A stretch of DNA of 64,000 nt, taken from Lucinisca nassula. Taxonomy: Eukaryota; Mollusca; Bivalvia; Lucinida; Lucinidae. The translations under genes and the position numbers were made by a program. The stretch lies in the NCBI GenBank assembly GCA_963580285.1, contig OY757014.1, positions 19,322,088 through 19,386,087 on the forward strand, written 5' to 3'. The notes below the pieces were generated by a model that was not told the origin of the DNA, searched no databases, and worked only from the letters and a program-made list of their open reading frames with translations. This document shows, piece by piece, positions 43,392 to 53,414 of this stretch. Numbering within the stretch: the first letter of the stretch is position 1; every line of letters starts with the position of its first letter.

Positions 43392-44040
43392 AGGTTCTCT
43401 GCCTGAGGTTCTGTCATCCTGATGGGACTGTCTTTATCTGACTTGGTGCAAAACAACGGATCAGCTTATGACACGACGCGTCTTATCTGTATAGGGTTTA
43501 TGTTGCCATGGTTGCCTCGACCAGGAACCTTGGTGCATGTTGCAGAAAAGCTATTCTCCACTCGCAATAAAAGCGACCAGGAAACCAGAGAAGTTATTTT
43601 TCCAGGTGGTTACGTGTAAAATATACATCAGAAATAATCACAGATCTGTATGACAGCTTAATTCACGGTAATAAGTGAAATTTGAACAGCAATGACTAAG
43701 TCATTACAACTGTTTATAGGACACAGTAACCAAGACAAAATCTACGAACGACTCCAGTGAAACCCAATCCATCCTGGGTACATTCATCGCGGTAGTTGTG
43801 GACCCAGAGGTCACTGGATTACATGTCTAGCTGTCTTTTTCTCAAACTATGTATTATTTTCCTCAGCTCAATATGCCCTACAATTGTGACATGCTAAACA
43901 AGATGAAATCAAAGCTCAAACGACATTCCTCTTGAAAAGTAAACCCTGTAATAAAATCCAGTGTTACGGCAGTACTTCATATAGATTTTATTCATCAATC
44001 AGACATTAAGGGACGTTGGTACACAGGACGTTTTTCCTCA
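43392..44040. other. No gene recognised
   Basis: Unique sequence of mixed composition. The open frame at 43422-43619 shows no family motif. Confidence 0.35.
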
Positions 44041-44247
44041 AATGCAGGCGGGAGAAACCCCTAAAGGGTTACCTTGGCAAACAGTGCAGACACACATCAG
44101 ACGCCGCAGACGTCTGATCAGGGCCTGCATCTGCACTATTTGGTAATAGAATTTTCCATCAAAACAGAAATAGTTCTGCCACCCCATATATGACAAACTG
44201 ACGTGTCAAACATATAGCAATGGAAGGGTCCACTAGTATACAATCAG
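44041..44247. mobile_element. MITE-B
   Basis: ATGCAGGCGGGAGAAACCCC, GGCAAACAGTGCAGACACAC, ACGCCGCAGACGTCTGATCA, AGCAATGGAAGGGTCCACTA and GTATACAATCAGG. The TTAA edges are lost. Confidence 0.75.
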
Positions 44248-44343
44248 GAAGACAGACGATCGACGTGTCACACGATGATGTTGCAAGGAATCAGCAGGAT
44301 GAATAATGAGATTATTTGGGGGGATTTTTCTTATCCATAGATG

Positions 44344-44575
44344 CTTGTTCTTGCGTGTTGATGTTTTACGTCCCAATCAACACTATTTGAGCCCTTTTGG
44401 AGACGTCGCTTCCCGTTCGTGAGACTTTTACCCGACAATGAAATGAAATGACATCTCAAGACCTACGCCGTTTACCAGTACTCTGACATGCTCGGTCGGT
44501 TTCAGTTCTGTGCGGGCGCATCATGCAGCCAAATCTATTTTCCCCATGCCCAAGCCCCGATGGTCAGGGTCAACA
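44344..44575 (-). mobile_element. S2 SINE, diverged
   Basis: TTGATGTTTTACGTCCCAAT, GGAGACGTCGCTTCCCGTTC, GAAATGAAATGACATCTCAA, CGTTTACCAGTACTCTGAC, TCATGCAGCCAAATCTATTT. A middle segment (GGTTTCATTGGGCGG part) is deleted. Confidence 0.78.
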
Positions 44576-44604
44576 TATTTTTCTAACAGGAAATAAGTAT
44601 AATT

Positions 44605-44840
44605 GGGCCCCATCATGCGATTTTGGTACTTATCGCCTATGCGAGCAGCGAAGGTTCAGGCGAGTCTGCGCATCCGCGCAGTCTCGCCAGAACCTTCGCT
44701 GCTCGCCCATACAAGCAGTGAATTAAGAGGAACCTTCAGACAGAAAGCCATATCCCTGGCCCCTCTGAATGGCTGGGCATGCGCAGTTAAAATTTGTCAT
44801 GACGGAATGCTCGAAGACACAAATTCGCTTGGCGGGGCTC
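44605..44840. mobile_element. Foldback I, copy 2, 4-bp duplication AATT
   Basis: Inverted relative to copy 1: GGGCCCCATCATGCGATTTT to AATTCGCTTGGCGGGGCTC, with AATT at 44601-44604 and 44841-44844. The body is closely similar to copy 1 over its full length. Confidence 0.88.
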
Positions 44841-44844
44841 AATT

Positions 44845-46394
44845 ATCTTCTGATTACCCCACGTTACTCTAAGGGATCAGACACGCAACATGCAACAGGT
44901 TTTTGCAATAAAAATACTTCGGATGTCATTCAAGAAAGTTAGGATTGCGTGACTCCAGTGTTTTTGACAGTAGATATTATTTTCAGTTTCCTTGTATGAG
45001 TTTCGTGTGAAAAATATAGCAACTGATCAAATCTGAAAACACCGATTTCGTCGCACTAATGTCCTAAATATTCGTACAGACAGGTCTAAGCAAACAGTGC
45101 AGACCCAGATCAGGGTAGTGCAGACCCAGATCACTGCCATCCCGTCTATACCATTTGGCTTTTGGATTAATGCTTATGACCCACAAAGAGGGTCGTTAAA
45201 CTCGAAAACATCATCATATACCTTTTGGACTCATTGCTGGATCGAGAAACAAATTTCTTAAAATTTTAGGATAATTACAGCCAGTCCTCAAGATGTCCCA
45301 ATTTTTAGGATTTTTGTGCTAAAGCCGTTCTGTGGCCTGGTGGACTCTTAATTATTAGGTCTCTCACCGCTGTGGAATCGAGCCTGGCTAGGGTCACGTG
45401 AAACGCCAAGTTCTGCAACGGAAGGTCAGTTGGTTTTTCTCCGAGTAATCCTCGCCCACCTCTCGATATAAGTGAAGTAATCTTGAAAAGGCTGTTAAAC
45501 CAAAAAAAAAAAAAAAAAAGAAACAATGATGAAAAAATAAGTTCTGAGAAACTGGTCTGCTCAGATAAGATGAGCAAGATTTGTGAAAGCTAGATGCATT
45601 GCACTTTATATAGCCAAGCTGCTAACACGAAGGTACTGACCAGACTGCATGCAGGCGGATGCTTATCTGCAGTTTTGTTGGTTTTCTGTCATGTAGCTCA
45701 TATGATACCAACACCCATGGCTTTAGCATTCCGGTTTTTCACTGATGAAAATTTTCTGTTCCAGTCAGGGTATCTAATAAGTTTTTAAACAGAAATAAGA
45801 GAATAATGTACACCCCAAACTTGAACCCCAGATTGTTTTAAGGATGTTCATTACATACATTTGTTTATGTTTTGCATTTACGAGGGGTGCACTACTTTCA
45901 AAAACGTTTCCATGGTTGGTATTTTGTGAGAACTTAAGTATAGTTTTGTCAGTTCTCCATAAATACCTATTGTTTATGGGTTATATGAAGAAATATGGAC
46001 ATCCTACCAATACTGACCTTATTTCTTAAGTTACTATGCGTGTTGCATGCCTATACACTGTCAATAAGGGTATTTCTTAAAGAAGAGTCTGCACCAAAGA
46101 ATACGCAGGGTCCCGTGGAACAAACGGGTATTTCCCTTAAAAATAGCGGAACATTGTGTCCCTTTATTTGTATCTGTGAAGTCCTCTTCAGGTCACAGTC
46201 CTGCACATATTATCAGATGTTACATAAATAGCCTCGATGCTTGATTCAGTCAAGACAATATTTTAGACGAATTGATGCATGTGAATCTATTACAAATACT
46301 TATTTGTCCGTTAGCAATGTTTGCACTGTAAGACTACGAGGACACACCCAACACGAGATTAAAACCCAGTCCAAACATTCAAATAAAACATATT
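44845..46394. other. No gene recognised
   Basis: Unique sequence; at 45085-45140 a duplicated AGTGCAGACCCAGATCA (hairpin-core arm). A18 run near 45500. Open frames at 45594-46231 lack recognisable domains. Confidence 0.35.
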
Positions 46395-46600
46395 GTTAAA
46401 TTCATAGACCCAAATAAGAGGGGTATCCAAATCCTATTTTTCTTATTTCTGCATGAAAACATATGTTGTGGGCACTCATTAGAAGCGCCTCGACGAGGCG
46501 CTTCTAATGAGTACCCACAACATATTTTCGTGGAGAAATAAGAAAAATATTAGTACGTTTTAGATGAAAAAGGTGCCTTATCTTGAACTATGCTTCAATT
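46395..46600. mobile_element. E-related foldback, GAAGCGCCTC subfamily
   Basis: The hairpin TGTTGTGGGCACTCATTAGA / TCTAATGAGTACCCACAACA is nearly perfect around AGCGCCTCGACGAGGCGCT, flanked by TTTTTCTTATTTCTGC and GAGAAATAAGAAAAATA. Confidence 0.82.
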
Positions 46601-47022
46601 AAAACCCTGTACAAACATGCTGTTAAATGTATGTATTTTATTTTCCTTACAAATTTAATGCACCAATAAAATCTGGTTGATATGACATAAGGTTGAGATT
46701 GAAAGTCCGTACTTTTGGGTGACAGTTGGGTTGGGTGGATTTATGCAGAATATCATCGTAACTTGTTATGTGACCCTCGTGTATTTTTGTGGGCATAGCC
46801 TCCTTAAAAAGTTGTTCGTGTTCAATATTTGCTTATAACAGAAAATTGCCAATTATATTGACAAATCTACACTACAGTGTTATACCGCCAATTAAAATTA
46901 TTTAGCAGACGACATCGTTCTGTTTTTATGTGAATCAGTGCCTGGCAGACCATTCACGTTATAATGTCAGGCCTTACTTCCACCGACAATATAACGTAGT
47001 CTGCTATGTCGTGATTGGGGCC

Positions 47023-47226
47023 TTAACCCATTTAGTACCAGAAAACCCAAAACGGATACCCTGGCAAACAGTGCAGGCCCAGATCAGACGCCGCAGATCA
47101 GGGCCTACACTGTTTGCAGAAAGTTAAGCCATTTTCCAATTAAATTCTGAAGAAAACATAACCTGTCACCCCTTAATTTTAAAAAGGCATAAGGAGGAAG
47201 ATTCCATTTGGTACAAAAAGGGTTAA
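47023..47226. mobile_element. MITE-F, full length, TTAA-flanked
   Basis: TTAACCCATTTAGTACCAGA and TTGGTACAAAAAGGGTTAA. Core AGTGCAGGCCCAGATCAGAC then GCAGATCAGGGCCTACACTG; the hairpin loop is nearly gone. Confidence 0.88.
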
Positions 47227-47565
47227 GGGTTAAACTTACTACATGTTAATTTATAAAGGCACGCCCTCATTGCATTGTCACGTAGATGGAAAGGGAGACC
47301 ATTTTACCGTAAAAACAAACTACCTATCGCTCCCCTTGTCGGCTATATATGGAACCATTGCCTTCATACAGTCACGACGGGGATGTATAAAATTAGCATA
47401 ATTACAGCCAGAGACGGAAAACAGCGTCTGATTCCACTTCAGATCACTTGATATGGCACATCTTGTTGTTTGCTGTCTGTCGGATTATATCCCTCTAAAG
47501 CCCTCTTTACCCTTAGCAATTGCTGTCTGCTTTCATGTCTGTTGATTACTTTAAAAGCCACTATT

Positions 47566-47634
47566 GCAAACAGTTGGATCCAGATCAGACCTCTCCTCAA
47601 TGAGCAGTCTGATCTGGTCCGTACTGTACGTCTG
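47566..47634. repeat. Solo hairpin core
   Basis: GCAAACAGTTGGATCCAGAT, CAGACCTCTCC / GAGCAGTCTGATCTGGTCC, GTACTGTACG. No MITE ends adjoin it. Confidence 0.55.
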
Positions 47635-47694
47635 TATGCAATGCAGCACACGACGTAAACTAGCGACATTTATGGTTGCAGTTTTTTTGACATC

Positions 47695-47950
47695 TTAAGG
47701 GGAATGGCAACAACTGGCAGATTTTACCGCCATTTTTCAAAGGGGGACAACTTTCGGAACTTCCTGTTCCTTTTTCTATAAGCCCTGTCCCACTGAAAAA
47801 GGGGTCTACTCTCAAAGGAAAGAATGTGCTCCTCAGGAGCACATTCTTTCCTTTAAGAGTTGACCCCTATTGACATGGGAGATACATGTAAAAGTACTTT
47901 TAATGAAGTTGCCTCCCCTGAAGGTGTACAAAATTCCACTTCAGGGTTAA
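47695..47950. mobile_element. MITE-D
   Basis: TTAAGGGGAATGGCAACAAC at the left. The centre has a perfect hairpin AGGAAAGAATGTGCTCCT / AGGAGCACATTCTTTCCT. Then AGAGTTGACCCCTATTGACA and TTGCCTCCCCTGAAGGTGTA. TTAA occurs at 47947-47950 at the likely right edge. Confidence 0.78.
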
Positions 47951-48074
47951 TATCTAAACCCAACAAACTCTGCATCAGGGATGGCATAAAGTCTGTCCGA
48001 GGAAATAAATACCAGAAGAAAAGCCTCGAATCATGGACTGTTCCAGCTGCTAGGCTTTCCTTCATCAAATTTGC

Positions 48075-48320
48075 CATCACCCGAGGACCTTCCCTTCGCA
48101 TATGACTGGTTTCTCTCATCAAATCAGAAAGAACACTTTCTTGAATCAAACCACTGTCATCGGTTCGAGACCTGCCTTCATCAAACCAGACTGATATCGG
48201 TTCGAGACTTGTCTTCATATCTGCTGTCATTGGTTCGGAACCTTGCTTCAACAAACCAGACGGTCAAAGGTTCGAGTCTCCTTCAACAAGCCACTCTGTC
48301 ATTGGTTGGTTCGTTCATCG
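48075..48320. repeat. Imperfect tandem repeat, about 42-bp units
   Basis: Words such as TCATCGGTTCGAGACCTGCC, TATCGGTTCGAGACTTGTC, CATTGGTTCGGAACCTTGC and CTTCATCAAACCAGACTG alternate five or six times. GGTTCGA repeats imitate a tRNA B box but no tRNA fold is present. A minus-strand frame (47853-48254) runs through it and has no known relatives that I recognise. Confidence 0.65.
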
Positions 48321-48762
48321 ACCCTGCTTTTGGCTTAAAGCCGTCGTCTATGATTACAGAAGGGAAAGTAGTACGCCAGACTTATTTCCGCTATACTTGA
48401 ACAAGATCAGATTTCTACACTTTTTGCTTTCCTGTAAGCAAAATAGGCTATCCTTCCCCAAAGTGGAAATAATTCTTTAAGGGCAGCAAATCGATATTTT
48501 AAAGGGGACGCTTGTTCTGAAGAAAACTTACCGCATTCAAAAGTTCTGGAATACAGTCATGTCGACAATCCAAACTTTGAAACGCTCATATTTGCATATG
48601 CACGTCTTGAATAATAGTCAAGTTGTTTATTTATTTTTTCCCCGTGATAATTGCAAGATTTCCAGACGGAAAAAGACGAATGTCTGTCAAATGCTGAAAT
48701 TTTAATTTCGAAGCATTGCGAGAATGACAGGGGATATCACAGATGCTTAAATTTAGAGGAAC

Positions 48763-48924
48763 TCAAGGGGAAATACTGGCATGTGACAGATTTTCAGCCA
48801 CTTTCCTAGGGAGACAACTTTCTTCTATAAACGAAAGGAGGAAATTCTTTTTGTTTAGAGAAGACCCCTACTGGCACGGGAGACAAAAATGTGCCTCCCA
48901 TGAATGTGTTTTCATTCCCCTTAA
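48763..48924. mobile_element. MITE-D, shortened
   Basis: TCAAGGGGAAATACTGGCAT to TTTTCATTCCCCTTAA, with AGGGAGACAACTTTCTTC and GACCCCTACTGGCACGGG. The left TTAA is changed to TCAA. Confidence 0.72.
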
Positions 48925-49233
48925 GGTTGGCGCGTCGTTAAACACGAAACCATCTCCACCATTCCCTTTAAAGCTCAATATTTCGGCATATTGTTAGACA
49001 GACAGACAGACAGACAATGTGTTTATTACAGTCTCATTTTCATACATTACAGTGTATTATATACATATAAAATGTAGTGATAATATGTTAAAAAGTATGA
49101 AACCACTCAAGTTGAGTTATAAGAGACTAAGTTAATTAATTTAAAAAAAAAAAAAAAAAAAAAAAGTAATCTTAGTAAATACAGTGCTTAATATTTACAT
49201 TTTTAAAAACATATAGTTCTATTTACATAAAAT

Positions 49234-52200
49234 TTATCTAAATAAAAACTTTCGACGTTTAGTTAAAATATCATGGCAGGCTTTGGCACTATAACTAATG
49301 ATTCTACTGTCCGACAGCAAATGACAGACTTTACCAGATGCGCTGAGTGATTCAAATGATGTCATTTCTACTTTACTGAAAAGTTCATTACGTATATCAT
49401 TATATAATGGGCAATCAAGTAGTACATGTTCCTCGCTTTCGACTTTAGACTCGCAGTAAAAACAAGTTCTTTCGTGATAGGGAATCGTTTCATAGCGTCC
49501 CGTTTCTATACGGAGCGGTGCTACCCCACACCTAAATTTCGCTAAGGAGCTCCTTCTCGTCCTTGACATGATATGGGTTTTCACATAATCCTCTGTTTCA
49601 TATGTAGTCTTGAATAACTTATAGGTACGCAGCTTGTTTCCACCGTTGTTTTTAGATATACTTGTATTGCTATCAACTTTGTTTTTCCAGGCAACTTTGT
49701 ATTCTGTGTATAACGTATTCTGTAATGATTCAGTAATCGATTGCCTCTGTGTTCTATTATAGAACCTATCAACAGCTAAGCTTATATCCGCTTTGAGTCC
49801 AATCTTGTCTACCTGAAAGCACCAGTTCTTATGTTTTTGGCGTGTACGGTGTAACCATAGAAATATATGTTTATTTACTCTTTCAGTACTCATATGGTTA
49901 AGCCGAAACCAGTGGCCAAAAACGGTTTTCAATTGTTTAATATGTGGTGGTATCCATCCCATATCTCCATTTACAGCGGCGTTCGGTGTATACTTGCCAA
50001 CTCCGAGGAAGAAGCGACACGCCTTATTCTGTACAGTATTAATCACAGAGTACTCCTTTGTTCCCCATATGGCTGCGCCATAACTGATCACCGACCATAC
50101 AGTAGTATCGAATAATTTTTTGTAAACATCAAAGGGCATTCCTCCGGATTGCTTAAACTTTGAGATAAGCAGTCCTAGTGCTCGGGTGGCTGACTGAGCG
50201 ACGTACTTCGCAGTAACGTTGTAATCCAGATGTTCGTTTAAGACGAGACCTAAATACTTGTACTTGTCTGTATATTCAATGGGTGAGTCTCCACAAGTAA
50301 ATTGAAAAGAGGACCTGGCTACAGACTGGTTCCGGAAGTGAACTGTTTTCGTTTTATTAAAATTAATTGACATACAATTTTCATTGCACCAGCCCGACAA
50401 AATATCGAGTAAATACTGTAGATCACGTTCAGACTCTGCTATTAAAATGAGGTCGTCAGCATAACATAAATGGTTTATACACATATTATCCACCACTATC
50501 CCTTTATTCAACGTTGAAAGAACGTCACTAAGGTCGTTTAGATACAAATTAAACAATAAGGTTGATAAAATGCAGCCCTGTTTAAGTCCAGACTTCACAC
50601 TGAACCAGTCTGTTTGAAGATAGTTTATTTTCACGGCACACTTAACATTTCTGTATAATGACTGTAGGGACTGAAACATCCTTCCGTTAATACCTTGCGA
50701 TTTAAGTTTAGACCAAAGAAGTTCTCTGTTTATGGTATCATATGCCTTACTAAAGTCTACAAACGCTATATATGTAGACTTTTTCATAGATTTTCGATTT
50801 TCTATGATGGAAGTTATAGTTGATAGATGGTCTATTGTACTTCGTTTTTTCCTGAAACCGTTCTGGAAATCCGTAAGTTTACCCTCACTTTCCGCCCAAA
50901 ACGTTAGCCGTTGGTTTAATACATTGCAGTAGGCTTTATATATGGACGAAGTAACTGTTATTCCTCTGTAATTCATTGGGTTCCTCGGATCTGAAGTCGG
51001 GTCCTTCAATATGGGTGTAATTATGCCGTATTCCCAGGCTTGCGGGATTTTTCCTGTTTCGAAACAGACACAGAAGAGTCTATGTAGGAAGTGTATACAT
51101 GTGTCCGACTCGAGCACTTCCGCGGGAACGCCGTCGTAGCCGGCCGTTTTATTTTTATGTAAAGATTGAACTGCTTTGCGTACGTCTAGCACTGAGATTC
51201 CGTCATTTAATAAGCCGTTTTCCGATTCGTTACTCTCCCTTTTATTCGAGTCCTCAATATTCTTGGTCTTGTGTGATGAGTTTGAAGAGTTATATAAAGA
51301 TTCAAAGTCGGTTTTCCATTTCAAAAGAACATCTTCAGTCGAGTTTGATGTCTCACCATTTTTTGTGAAAACTTCTACAGGTATTTCTTTATTCCTTTCA
51401 TTACCAATCCCAGTTTTACCAATGGTTTTCCAGAATATGTCTGAGTTTTCACATGAGTTAAGCAATTCGTTCTGCTTTTCAAACCAATATTGTCTTTTTC
51501 TACGCTGTACGCATCTGTCAAAAAGTTTCCTTTTTTCAATGTATGACTGCTTATTCGCGGACTTTTCGGAGCTATTTTTACATTTTAACCATAATTTCTC
51601 TGATATACATAAATTAGTCCACAGATGACTTAACTCCTCATTCCACCATGGCTTCTTTGTGCGACGTTTTTTGTTATTAATACTGTCAATTACCACTGTT
51701 TTTGGGTTTAAAAATTTATTCATATCCCCGACTAAAATATCAATAAAATTGCTATATTCGCCGTCTACATGGGCTTGTTCGTTCTGATGTTGTTCTAACT
51801 TCTGTATGATGTCATTTAATTTTGACCACACGTCGCTACCACACATAAATTCTGCAGGTATACTCTGTTTGTCATATTTCATATACGTCCGACGAACGTT
51901 ATCACGTGCTTCATTCGTTGTCTTTAAAATGACTGTCTTAAGCGAAACCTCCCATGTCAAAAGTGAATGATCTGGGATCGTCGTATGTTCCAGGGTTTGA
52001 ATGCCAATACTGTGCTTTAAAGCATCCGTTGCTAGAATAACCTCGAAATTATAGTATCTGTTTAAATTTTCGTATGGCACTATTACATAGTCCACAACTG
52101 CAGATCCTTTTGGTGACACACTTGTGAAATTATTTGATTTACTGTTTCTGCCATTAAGTATACACATGTTTGTGCTTATGAGGAAATCGATGAAAATATC

Positions 52201-52761
52201 ACAATACTGGTTTTTTGTGTAATCTATTATGTCACGATACGGTAATATATCTACACCTGCTATGAAGTCCTCTTGGTCACCAACTCTGGCGTTGAAATCT
52301 CCACAAATTGTTATCAGAGAGTCACTCTGAAATTCATATACATTATACATTAAGCTATTGAAATAGTCCTCAGCATTGATATTTCTGGACGAATTACTTG
52401 GTGGTAGATAACAGGCACAGAATCGGAGCCGTTCTTTGGATACTTTATGATACAGTTCAATCCACAATATACCTTCAGTTTCACTGTGTAATTTTGATAT
52501 ATTGAATTCCATATATAAACTTTTTCTCACAAATATTCCAACTCCACCACTACCCTTGCGTGAGCGTTTATGTGTATCATCCCGATTGTTTCCATACCAC
52601 TGGTAACCATCCACTTCCAATACAGTATTACCTATCAGGTGTGATTCTGCAACACCAATGACATCTAGATTCAAGGCATCAAGACATGTTTTTCTGATAC
52701 GATAATTTTCAGATTGTTTGTCATTTTTAAAACCGTTTGGGTTCCAAAACCCGCATCGGAC
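49234..52761 (-). CDS. Non-LTR retrotransposon ORF2 (endonuclease and reverse transcriptase)
   Basis: Numbering from the ATG at 52674 (1146 aa). Residues 1-245 are an apurinic-type endonuclease: E10 in VIGVAESHL, GDFNARVG from 125, and PDH at 234-236. The reverse transcriptase spans roughly 495-830: GYDGVPAE (512), NYRGITVTSS (568), AFVDFSKAYD (637), GLKQGC (696) and the catalytic YADD (738-741). A C-X2-C-X8-H-X4-C knuckle lies at 1071-1088. The frame is open upstream of this ATG to a TAG at 52762-52764 and encodes the missing start of the endonuclease (CGFWNPNGF and on), so the true protein begins near 52761, perhaps without an AUG. It has no internal stop or frameshift, so this is a young copy. 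It would nick DNA and copy its own RNA at the target. Confidence 0.95.
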   Translation of the reverse strand, partial: VRCGFWNPNGFKNDKQSENYRIRKTCLDALNLDVIGVAESHLIGNTVLEVDGYQWYGNNRDDTHKRSRKGSGGVGIFVRKSLYMEFNISKLHSETEGILWIELYHKVSKERLRFCACYLPPSNSSRNINAEDYFNSLMYNVYEFQSDSLITICGDFNARVGDQEDFIAGVDILPYRDIIDYTKNQYCDIFIDFLISTNMCILNGRNSKSNNFTSVSPKGSAVVDYVIVPYENLNRYYNFEVILATDALKHSIGIQTLEHTTIPDHSLLTWEVSLKTVILKTTNEARDNVRRTYMKYDKQSIPAEFMCGSDVWSKLNDIIQKLEQHQNEQAHVDGEYSNFIDILVGDMNKFLNPKTVVIDSINNKKRRTKKPWWNEELSHLWTNLCISEKLWLKCKNSSEKSANKQSYIEKRKLFDRCVQRRKRQYWFEKQNELLNSCENSDIFWKTIGKTGIGNERNKEIPVEVFTKNGETSNSTEDVLLKWKTDFESLYNSSNSSHKTKNIEDSNKRESNESENGLLNDGISVLDVRKAVQSLHKNKTAGYDGVPAEVLESDTCIHFLHRLFCVCFETGKIPQAWEYGIITPILKDPTSDPRNPMNYRGITVTSSIYKAYCNVLNQRLTFWAESEGKLTDFQNGFRKKRSTIDHLSTITSIIENRKSMKKSTYIAFVDFSKAYDTINRELLWSKLKSQGINGRMFQSLQSLYRNVKCAVKINYLQTDWFSVKSGLKQGCILSTLLFNLYLNDLSDVLSTLNKGIVVDNMCINHLCYADDLILIAESERDLQYLLDILSGWCNENCMSINFNKTKTVHFRNQSVARSSFQFTCGDSPIEYTDKYKYLGLVLNEHLDYNVTAKYVAQSATRALGLLISKFKQSGGMPFDVYKKLFDTTVWSVISYGAAIWGTKEYSVINTVQNKACRFFLGVGKYTPNAAVNGDMGWIPPHIKQLKTVFGHWFRLNHMSTERVNKHIFLWLHRTRQKHKNWCFQVDKIGLKADISLAVDRFYNRTQRQSITESLQNTLYTEYKVAWKNKVDSNTSISKNNGGNKLRTYKLFKTTYETEDYVKTHIMSRTRRSSLAKFRCGVAPLRIETGRYETIPYHERTCFYCESKVESEEHVLLDCPLYNDIRNELFSKVEMTSFESLSASGKVCHLLSDSRIISYSAKACHDILTKRRKFLFR

Positions 52762-52905
52762 CTATTGTCGACTGTGGCTGTTCTCATGATACCGAGTACG
52801 TCTGTCTCTATCTTGTCTTTCCCGGGGATAGTATTGGTTATCATAGTGTCTAGTGTCATGTGATATATCGTGGAAGTCGTGGTTTCTATCGACATGATAA
52901 TCGTT
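52762..52905 (-). pseudogene. C-terminal remnant of retrotransposon ORF1
   Basis: The frame ending at the TAG (52764-52762) reads a His/Asp/Arg-rich tail (for example YYPRERQDRDRRTRYHENSH). This composition suits an RNA-binding ORF1 end. ORF2 continues in the same frame directly after the TAG. The rest of ORF1 is absent or unrecognisable. Confidence 0.6.
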
Positions 52906-53175
52906 CATCACGTGAACAAGTCCGTGAAATGATCACCCCTCTAAACCCCACTTTATAAAGAGAAAACTAGGGTTTACGGGGGTATAGATTATTTTTCTTA
53001 TTTCTGCTCCAACACATAGGTTGTGGGTACTCGTTAGAACCCGCCTCAATAAGGCGGTTCTAACGAGCAACCACAACCTATGTTTGAAGTATTAATAAGA
53101 AAAATATATCACAGATTTTCATCAGAAAGGCAGCCATTTTGGAGATGTGACAAAATGCACCGTGTCGCCGTAATG
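52906..53175. mobile_element. E' foldback inserted in the retrotransposon
   Basis: CATCACGTGAACAAGTCCGT, ACCCCACTTTATAAAGAGAA, TTGTGGGTACTCGTTAGAAC and CGGTTCTAACGAGCAACCAC; right end GTCGCCGTAATG. It lies directly next to an E element. The pair (52906-53404) is flanked by GATAATCGTT at 52896-52905 and 53405-53414. Confidence 0.8.
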
Positions 53176-53189
53176 TTCACTTTGAAACA

Positions 53190-53404
53190 ACCATTAAGAA
53201 AACAAATACATTGTAAACTTAACCGCCGAAAAAACGAAAATGTTCAAGCGATGTGATATTTTTCTTATTTCTGCTCAAAAATTTCTGCTCAAAATATAGA
53301 CTACGAGGACCCACAATTCAGAAATAAGAAAAATAAGGTATACCCTGTAAACCTATATAAAAATGGGGTTCAAGGGGTTAAAATAATATAGGCGTGTTTT
53401 CGTG
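53190..53404. mobile_element. E foldback, core-deleted
   Basis: ACAAATACATTGTAAACTTA, GATATTTTTCTTATTTCTGC (part repeated), then AGAAATAAGAAAAATAAGGT and ATATAGGCGTGTTTTCGTG. The hairpin centre is almost wholly deleted (ACTACGAGGACCCACAATTC). Confidence 0.75.
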
Positions 53405-53414
53405 GATAATCGTT

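Larger units (their letters stand above)
48996..52905 (-). mobile_element. Non-LTR retrotransposon, 5'-truncated
   Basis: The 3' end on the minus strand is GTAATAAACACATTG followed by (TCTG)n (48996-49016), a short tandem tail of the kind used by several non-LTR clades. It contains a T/A run (49144-49166), a complete ORF2 and the end of ORF1. The 5' edge at 52905 is set by an E' element whose insertion is marked by a 10-bp duplication; any further 5' sequence beyond 53414 is not recognisable. Clade is not resolved: endonuclease-RT-knuckle without a visible RNase H suggests the CR1/L2/Jockey group. Confidence 0.85.

Noticed and set aside
49581..52895. Further open frames on both strands inside the retrotransposon (49867, 51176, 52671 and others)
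   Set aside because: They are shadows of ORF2 or frame-shifted readings of the ORF1 end; none has recognisable domains.
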